DNA of 64,000 bases from Begonia masoniana (lineage: Eukaryota; Streptophyta; Magnoliopsida; Cucurbitales; Begoniaceae), in the NCBI GenBank assembly GCA_022432975.1, contig CM039515.1, positions 22,400,923-22,464,922 of the forward strand, in the 5' to 3' direction. The translations under genes and the position numbers were made by a program. Each line of letters begins with the position of its first letter. Within the stretch, counting starts at the first letter, position 1. This document shows, in pieces, positions 57,027-64,000 of this stretch. The notes under the pieces are model-generated. The model searched no databases. It had not been told where the DNA came from and saw only the letters and a program-made list of their open reading frames with translations.

Positions 57027-57738
57027 TGTTAGTGGTTTTACACACTTACACGCAAGTGCACGTGTCGCTAACGAAGTAATAGAGTAAGTAAAGTATCGAT
57101 CCCATGAGGATATTGTTAATTGAATTAATCGCTATAAAAATCTTATAAAAATATTAAATTGCTAGATAATAATTAGAAATAAAATATGAATAATGATGCA
57201 ATAAAATAAAGCAAGTTAAATGAGATAAAAAAAAAAACAATAAAAGGAAGCCTTGGCTAGGATCGATTTTCTTCGTTACGATGATTCTGCTACTAATGCT
57301 CTGGTAATGCTCTGCAGTATTATCTAAAAAATAGCAAGAATAAAAAATATTTTCTAGGGTTCTTTCGAATTTCCTAGGTAAATTCAAATTAGAATTTCTT
57401 TCTACCTTGAAAGAATGAAACTAATATTGAATTTTCGATATGTGCTATTCTTATCTGTAACACCCGGTTTATTAGAATTAAAATAATCTATTAATCTTCT
57501 AAGTGTGAATTTTATGGAATGAAATTGGGAGAGATATCAATTAGGTTAATGAGTAACTAAGTGGGGGTATAAGGGTAATTGTCAATTTTTGCAATGGATA
57601 TCGTATTTAAGGAAAGAGTAAATGAGGTTTAGCCGCCACTGTTTATTGTTTCCTCTTCGGAATTCTCAGCTCCTCAGTTTAGCCGAGAGCGATTGGAGAC
57701 CTCTCTTTGATTTCTTCCAGCGACCTCCTTCGATTTAG

Positions 57739-58519
57739 GTAAGTTCTTTTGTTTTCTTTATGTATTGATAAATAGATAACAGAAAAAGGACAATGTGGAT
57801 ATCTTGGGGAATGTCGTGAGAAAGAGTAGTTCGAGTTTGGAGTTTAATCGGGAATGCTCTGTGAGAAGTACTCCCAAACCAACTCCTTAGAATTCTGAAT
57901 AGCTTAGACTAAGGTTTAACATTCTGTTTATGAATATAGGTGAACCAAACCCCCGAGGTAGCTCTTAACCGAGCATTTGCTAGGAATCCAGGTAAGTGAA
58001 GTTTGCTTGTGCCTTCGGGCCTACATCACAGAACAATAGGATTTTTGTGTGTTTGAATGTTTTCCTGTTTCATGCATCATATATTTGAAAGTACACGAAA
58101 ATGAGTTTACATGTTTTGATATAGTGAGGAAGTGAACATTCTGAAGTGATTTATGTGAAACATTTTCTGTTAAGGGAACTAATCCAACCCTTAATGAGCC
58201 AGGGATCATACTTTGGGAAAACTGATCCAACTCCCAATTTCGAAGTGGATCTGAACATTGATCAGTATATATATATTCGCTGTTAGGAGAATTAATCCAA
58301 CTCCTAATGAGACAGGGATGTTCATACTTTGGGAGAAGTGATTCAACTCCCAATTTAGAGAGGAATCCGATTATAACGATGAATATGTAACAGAGATGAG
58401 AAAAGTAGAAACTGCATGCTAGGATGACATGTCTTCAGCTTTTCATGCATTATTGCTTTACTTGCTTAGCATTAGGCTAATAGATGAGTTTTGTGATGTA
58501 GGTGAAGAAGTTTTAGCAG
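57739..58519 (+). other. Leader module of LTR-G
   Basis: Donor TTTAG|GTAAGT (57739), acceptor GAATATAG (57939), 52-nt candidate exon, CCAG|GTAAGT (57992), GCCTTCGGGC (58011-58020), CCTACATCACAGAAC (58020-58034), partner GTTTTGTGATGTAGG (58488-58502), and an 18-nt segment (58502-58519) ending CAG|GTGTGT. TTAGCATTAGGCTAATAG precedes the acceptor. Confidence 0.55.
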
Positions 58520-58859
58520 GTGTGTTTACTGAGTTCACAGATGGCTAGTTGGGTTGGAGGAGTGCATCCACACAATGTTCTGGCAGCTGATGGGGCAGTT
58601 TAATTGATGTCTGTTGGAGTGAAGGTTTTATTATCAATGCTTTATTTTAGATGGATCGAGTTTTCATAACAGTAGTGATTTCAGCGTTTTGAACAAATTG
58701 AGTTTTGTTATTTGATAATGGCATTCCGCTGAGATTTGAAGATTTGCACTTGTTGGATTTTAAGGAATACATGGGTTTGAATCCTTTTTCTGAGTGATTT
58801 CAGTAAGGCAAATAGATTCTTTTTCATAAATGGAGTTGTATTGTATAATTAGGAGTAGC

Positions 58860-59240
58860 CAGAATGTCGCCCTGAATCTATCGGTAGATGGGATGTGTTT
58901 TGTTATCTGTCGGCAGATGCATTCTGTCGGCAGAAGTTGAGTAGTTTGAACCTACCGGAAGGGGATGTCTATCGGTAGGTGTATCCAAATTTCTATCGGA
59001 TGATGTCTTCGGTAAAGGCATCGGAAGATGTAGCCTTATTTCTATCGATAGATATAGACCTATTTCTATCGGCAGATGAAGTCATGTTGACTTCATCGGC
59101 AGTTGAAGTTGTATGTGCAGTCGTGTTGGCTTCATCGGCAGATGAAGTTGTGCTGACGTCATCGGCAGATGAAATTGTGCTGACGTCATCGGCAGATGAA
59201 GTTGTGTTGACGCCATCGGTAGGTGCAGCCCGCCGAGAAA
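58860..59240 (+). repeat. LTR-G short-repeat block with TGACGTCA
   Basis: Degenerate ATCGGTAGATG/ATCGGCAGATG repeats, becoming regular 27-bp units (CTGACGTCATCGGCAGATGA) at about 59070-59230. TGACGTCA at 59154-59161 and 59181-59188; other units have one-base variants. A small counterpart of TekA's array. Confidence 0.88.
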
Positions 59241-59566
59241 TGTCCTTCAGTTCCAAGTCTTCAGGTCCACGTCATCGGCAGGAGTCTTATATTTGCTGTG
59301 TCTGCTTCTTCCGTTGATTTTTCTACCGGCAGATGTGGTTGTCTTTAGAGTTTTAATAGTGTTTTGTGATTTAAACCTTTATTTCTTTTGGTCGATTTAT
59401 CTCGAACATTTTATCCGATTATCCAAACACTTTATGGTTTTGTTTAACTCTAAGTTATTTAAATTAATTCCGCTGCAAAAATTTCAAATTATGAATGAAG
59501 TTTTTAGTTCGTGCACGGGTTTTGTGTGACGAACCGGGTTCAGAGAACTCGGGGCGTTACATTATC

Positions 59567-60563
59567 GCCAATCAAATTAATGTTAACTACGTTGTAACAA
59601 TTTAATTCGATTAATTATTCGTGCATCTAAAATTTATATCTATCTATCGATACAATATAAATATGAATCGTCAACCTATCTATCGATACGATCTGACTTA
59701 GCAAGAAAATTTCACAAATAATTGTTCAATAGATAATTGCAGAAACAAAACCAAGATCGTAGTAAAATATCGTAACAAATACTATCGTCCTAACCAAGAT
59801 TAAAGAGTTTAGCTACTAGACATAATTAAAAATAAACTAACAATAACTGTGTTCATAGAAAAATATTGCAAATAAAAATAATAGAGGAGAAGAAGAAAAA
59901 TCCAAAGAAAGCCGTCATTTTTTTGGTTCTCCCTCTCTGTTCCAGAATTTCTTCTCCAGCAAGTAGTCCCCACCTGCCTCGCCAGAATAATCCCCTTTTT
60001 GTTTTGCATTTTCTCTTCCTAAATTCCAGCAGCAAAATCTTCAATTCCTCTCTCCAAATTTTATTTGTTTTTATTGTTTCACCTTTATTCAAAATAGCTT
60101 TCTCTCTCATTGGCTTCTTGTTCCACGTGTTTCCATAATGCCCAGATCTTCTTCTTCCAATTAGTTTAGATTTATTTTCTTTTTGTCCTTTTCTGCATGC
60201 CACCTCCAGTTTTGTCATCTAGTGCTGCCCATTCATCACGTCTTCCGCTGCCCTTACTATTTCTTTTCTTTCAGCATCTTCCGCTGCCCAGCTTCCTTCT
60301 TTAAATCATCTGCTGCCCTGTTTTTGTCTTTCAGCTTCTACCGTTGGATTTGTCTTCTAGTGCTGCCCTATTTTCTTTACATTTGCCGATGCCTTATTTT
60401 CTTTACATCAGCCGATGCCCAGCTTTTGCCATCATCCGAATGCTGCCCTTATTAACATTGATTTCTACCATATTTTTTTTACATCTGCCGCTGCCCAGAA
60501 TACCTTATTCCGCTGCCCAGCTTTTCAGTATCTCTTTATTTTCTCCACAAAATCTTCAACCTA
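59567..60563 (-). repeat. AthJ LTR, middle part
   Basis: Non-coding continuation of the AthJ LTR between the two solo LTRs. AT-rich up to about 59870, then pyrimidine-rich with repeated CCGCTGCCC/GATGCCC words (60220-60530). No gene. Confidence 0.6.
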
Positions 60564-60568
60564 TTTGA

Positions 60569-63325
60569 TGTAACACCCGGAAAATTTTGATACCGCGTAT
60601 AGGCTTAGGATTTTGGTTAAGGAAATTTAAGTGAAGTAATATTGGTTATTGGTTAGAAGGGAGAAAAGAGTTTGGAAAATTCAAAACCAAAAAGAATTGT
60701 TTGAAAAGTCAAAGCACAATTGGACCAATAGAAAATTAGTTAGAAAAATTGAATGAAAGGAGAGAAAGGAGTAGCCAATCACGTTGGAAAATAAAGGAGA
60801 AAAGGGAAAGGGTTTGCATTATAATTAAGTGAAATGTTGGTGCAAAAAATGAAAAGTAAAAAGATGTTTTTATAAATTAAAAGAAAGTGAAGGAGAAAAC
60901 ATCAAAAACCCTTCTTCTTCCCCTTTCTCTCCACGGTCCTTTGGCAGCCATTGAAGCCCTCCAAACCTTCATTTCATCAAGAGTCTTCAAGAGTTTTTGA
61001 GGTAAAATTTAGTGGGTTTTAGTTTAATGTTTGTTAGGGTTAGTTTTTAAGGGTTTTTAGGGTGTTTTGTGAGGGTTGTGTAATGTTTGAAAACCCTAAT
61101 TGATGGAGTCCGAAAATTGGGGTTCAAAGTTTGTTTTCTTTCCAAATTTGATAGTTTAGGTGTTGGATGAATTGGTTTAGGTTGGTTGAGGGGTTAGATT
61201 AAAGAGTTGAAGAGAGTTTCATGAAAACCGGTTTTTGACATAAAGGTCACCGGTTATGGTCTGAGCATTTCGGATTGGATAAGTTGTGTATTTGGTTAGT
61301 TTGAGTGTTTCAATGGATAGTAGACGTGTAGAGGTTTCCGAGTTGGGGTGGCACGTCGAAATCCGTTGAAAAACGAGAAAGTTATGGCCGTTTGAAAATG
61401 GACATTACAATTGTGCATAAAAATCGGGTTTGAGTGGTTAGGTTGAAAAGTTAGTGTTAGTTGGAGTTAGTTGATTTCTTTAGAATTCCTTAGTGTGTTA
61501 CTAAGTTGAGTTTTCGTTATTTTAGGTGATCGAGCGTGAAATTTGGCTGGACGAAGTGAGCAAACATATACCGAGACGTCAGGTAAGTAGTGGACGTGTG
61601 TTTGTTGCCTTCGGGCCTACACCATGGAACGGTAGGGAATTGGTTGCTTTGTATTGTATTCTGTTTGTGTGGATTGCTTTGTCTTGTATTCGGTTTGATG
61701 ATTTCTTTGTCTTATAATGTTTCGTGTAGTGGTGAGTTGATTTGATGATTTCTTTGTCTTATATTGGTTTATGTAGTGGCAATTAAAGGGGTAGAGTTGG
61801 TTTGAAAGGTAAGGGGATTGAGTTAGGCCCATCTTGGGGAGCGAGACTCAGATGTGTAATAGGTGATTGAGTAGGCCCTCTTGGGGAGCGAGACTCGGAG
61901 GATTAGGCCCATCTTGGTGAGCGAGACTCAGATGGATACGCATCTTCGGGAGCGAGACTCAGATGTGAATTGAGTTAGGCCCTCTTGGGGAGCGAGACTC
62001 GGAGGGTTAGGCCCATCTTGGTGAGCGAGACTCAGATGGATACGCATCTTGGTGAGCGAGACTCAGATGTGTAATAGGTGATTAGATTACGCCCTCTTGG
62101 GGAGCGAGACTCGGAGGGTTAGGCCCATCTTGGCGAGCGAGACTCGGATGGATACGCATCTTGGGGAGCGAGACTCAGATGTGTAGTAGGTGATTAGGAT
62201 ACTGCTATTTTGGGAACTAGACTCAGAGATGTGTTAAGATTTTGTGTGAAATTGTGTGTGTATGTTTATATTTGTTATTCCCTACTTGCTAAGCGTAAGC
62301 TTACGTGTGTGTGTGTGTTCTATGGTGTAGGTAACGGCGCGGTTATAGGTGAGCCTAGTGCATGAGCCAAGACTTAGAGGCAGTCGGGGAAGTATGGAGC
62401 GTGCCGGTGCAGGCAGTTGTCGGGGCGTCTTGACCACTGTCTTCCTCGGGTTTGTGGGAGGTTGTTTCTTTTTGGTATGTTGATGGGTGTTTTTAAGCTG
62501 TTTTGATGGGTTAAGTTGTTTGAAGTGTGAACGTTGTTTTGAGAAAAGTTAGAACAATTTGGAGGTTTGGTACGTTATAGTTATAAATGTTTGCGTAATT
62601 ATTTTGGAATGTCCAAGAGTTGGTTGAGTTGATGGATAATAGTCCTACATGGTTGTGGTTTAAAACTATATGTTTTGGTTTTAAACTTTCAGGTTTTGGT
62701 TTATCGAGTTTTAGGCGTTATGCCGCTCGTTTGATTTTAAAATAAATATCGTCGGGTTACGTTCACTATTTTTGTTATTATTCGTTTTAAGTCGGTTTTC
62801 CAAAATTTTTACGAGACATGAAGTTTTGGGTGTCCGGAAGGTATGGTAAAAATTTCGGGATTTTTGGAGGTGTCGGGCTCGTAGAAAAGTGTAGAAAGGT
62901 CGGGAAAGTCAAGAAAAGTCAAAACGGGGTGTTTTGGAACGTTTTTGGTCAAAAATTCCCGAGCCGGCCCGACCGATCGGGCATGGGTCACGACCGATCG
63001 CGGCTGGGGTCAATTTTGGTGAAAATAGCCCGAGCGGGCCCGATCAATCGGGCCCGAAACGCGGTTGGGCACGCACGGGGCGCGCGCGCCTAGCACATTT
63101 TAAAAAAAAAAAATTTTGAAAAAAATGCTATTTCTACTTTGTTTTAACCCGACTTTTTCCGACATATTTTAAACGTATTTTGGCACGTTTTCAACAAAAA
63201 TCGAGGGTTCGAAAAACCCAAAAACCGAGTCGAAAAATTTACGAAAAATCATATTAAACATCGTTTAATCGCGGGTTGGGTTTGGACTGTGACGCACCGA
63301 GCCGGGGCGGGTTCGGGGCGTTACA
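60569..63325 (+). mobile_element. LTR-H: solo LTR
   Basis: 2757 bp from TGTAACACCCGGAAAATTTTG to GGTTCGGGGCGTTACA, with target duplication TTTGA (60564-60568, 63326-63330). Non-coding. Leader module: donor GAG|GTAAAA (61002), acceptor TTTTAG (61525), 57-nt exon, CAG|GTAAGT (61583), GCCTTCGGGC (61607-61616), CCTACACCATGGAAC (61616-61630), partner GTTCTATGGTGTAGG (62317-62331), and an 18-nt segment (62331-62348). The 3' third has GC-rich palindromic text (62950-63090). Confidence 0.93.
61800..62200 (+). repeat. Minisatellite of LTR-H
   Basis: About ten imperfect units around TTGGGGAGCGAGACTCAGAT, alternating with TTAGGCCCATCTTGGTGAGC and GATACGCATCTT. Lies between the complementary sequences of the leader module. 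Confidence 0.9.
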
Positions 63326-63330
63326 TTTGA

Positions 63331-63696
63331 TCTTCCTTAATTGTAGTAGTCTCCTCTCTCTCTTCTTCGTATTCTGTATCAATTTTACAACCAAAATAAA
63401 TCCTCTATTTTAGGTATAACCATAATTTTCTCTAAAAAATTCAACTTTTGAACTTGATTTTTCCCGCTATTATTTTGGCATTCAAATATGAAAGTATAAA
63501 ATTTAAATTGAAGATACAAAATCTGCTTTTAAGAGAAAATCTGTATAAAATATGTTGAATTCATCAAAACACTAATGTTGCAGCATTACATAGCAATTGT
63601 ATTAAATTAATACCAATTTCTTTATACATTCACTCAAATCATACAAGTTTTATCAATTAAATACCATATAAAATAACTCTAATTTAAGAGTTATCA
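63331..63696 (-). repeat. AthJ LTR, promoter-side end
   Basis: AT-rich. Ends (element start) at TGATAACTCTTAAATTAGAG, rc of 63677-63696. Polypurine tract CAAGTTTGGGGGT lies at 63700-63712 (rc). Confidence 0.65.
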
Positions 63697-63712
63697 AATA
63701 CCCCCAAACTTG

Positions 63713-64000
63713 AATCATTACTTGTCCTCGAGTGATGCAAAACAAATATAAGTTTCCAAAATAATCATTAAAATTAATGTAATTTCCGAAAGATCTAGTA
63801 ACTTGTAAATTATTGAAAAATTTCACTATCACAATTAAAAGCAATCGATATAGATTTAATTCCCAATAAACTCAATTTCAAAGTGTGTGTGTGCTCAAAC
63901 TCCAATTGAATTGCTAAGTTCAACAATCAAAACTAAACATCACAATTCATATCATAGGATGTCAACTCTCTAATATCCTTCATAAATCCATTAGTATTCA
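63713..64000 (-). other. AthJ interior, non-coding
   Basis: AT-rich 3' internal region of AthJ beyond the polypurine tract. No frame or motif recognised before the window ends. Confidence 0.5.

Larger units (their letters stand above)
57456..59561 (+). mobile_element. LTR-G: solo Tekay-type LTR
   Basis: 2106 bp from TGTAACACCCGGTTTATTAG to CTCGGGGCGTTACA, with target duplication TTATC (57451-57455, 59562-59566). Same family group as TekA: TATTTAAGG (57604), leader module, minisatellite (58160-58370). It ends with its own array containing TGACGTCA. No internal region: formed by recombination between two LTRs. Confidence 0.93.
57027..64000 (-). mobile_element. AthJ: Athila-type element, 3' LTR and start of the interior
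   Basis: LTR from TGTTAGTGG (57027) to ...AGTTATCA (63696), followed on the plus strand by AATACCCCCAAACTTG, the reversed Athila polypurine tract. Without LTR-G and LTR-H it is about 1.8 kb. Related to the AthE 5' LTR. 63713-64000 is element interior, AT-rich and non-coding as far as visible. CCACC (57022-57026) is the expected duplication. Confidence 0.7.

Noticed and set aside
59809..60568. Frames of 66-121 codons in both directions
   Set aside because: Inside the AthJ LTR, pyrimidine-rich and without family resemblance; expected by chance.
62809..63119. GC-rich frames of 60-91 codons near the LTR-H end
   Set aside because: The reverse relative LTR-I does not keep the frame; this is the palindromic terminal part of the LTR.

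Overview
The window looks like a piece of a plant nuclear genome (probably a eudicot; species not identifiable from this sequence). It is built almost entirely of nested LTR retrotransposons and the minisatellites inside them. I see no host gene, tRNA, rRNA, CRISPR array or bacterial feature. Coding sequence is limited to Ty3/gypsy gag-pol. Four Tekay/Del-type chromovirus copies are present: a gag fragment at 1-595 (-), TekA (+), TekB (-) and TekF (-), with aspartic protease, RT, RNase H, D,D(35)E integrase and a C-terminal chromodomain in the last three. One long Athila-type element, AthE (+), carries a tRNA-Asp-type primer site and an extra ORF after integrase. A second Athila-type LTR, AthJ (-), lies at the right end.

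Layout. 1-595 gag fragment; 596-1496 probable end of a copia element and its LTR; 1497-1596 100 N; 1597-2435 LTR pieces (LTR-K, LTR-L). TekA 2436-12405 sits in LTR-L (duplication TTAAG), whose remainder, with a 504-nt poly-A run, is at 12411-12989. TekB spans 12990-20036. AthE begins near 20159 and is split by: a solo LTR (22140-23401, duplication ACAGT), a 1.5-kb block of a 27-bp minisatellite (24091-25590), the non-autonomous element TekD (28969-37731, duplication TCATC) and TekF (38636-54474, duplication AACTC). TekF's right LTR holds another LTR (LTR-N). AthE is cut at 55411 by LTR-I (55412-57026), itself interrupted by AthJ (57027 to the window end). AthJ's LTR carries two solo LTRs, LTR-G (57456-59561, duplication TTATC) and LTR-H (60569-63325, duplication TTTGA).

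The elements are defective in different ways. TekF is the closest to intact, with a single in-frame TGA. TekA lacks the end of its 5' LTR and most of gag and has a one-base frameshift in pol. TekB has two stops and a frameshift. AthE has lost catalytic residues in RT and integrase. TekD has a 180-codon gag-like ORF that joins the Gag N-terminus to the zinc knuckle without capsid.

The most interesting signal is in the long (2-4 kb) LTRs. Families that are otherwise very different share one leader layout: a possible intron, an internal exon of about 42-57 nt, a GTAAGT donor followed by a tiny hairpin (often GCC-TTCG-GGC) and the sequence CCTACAYCA, a minisatellite-bearing stretch of about 450-750 bp or more, then the reverse complement TGRTGTAGG as an acceptor, and a 15- or 18-nt microexon-like segment. 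The complementary pair changes together between families, which suggests selection for pairing. This has not been tested; RNA data would decide it.
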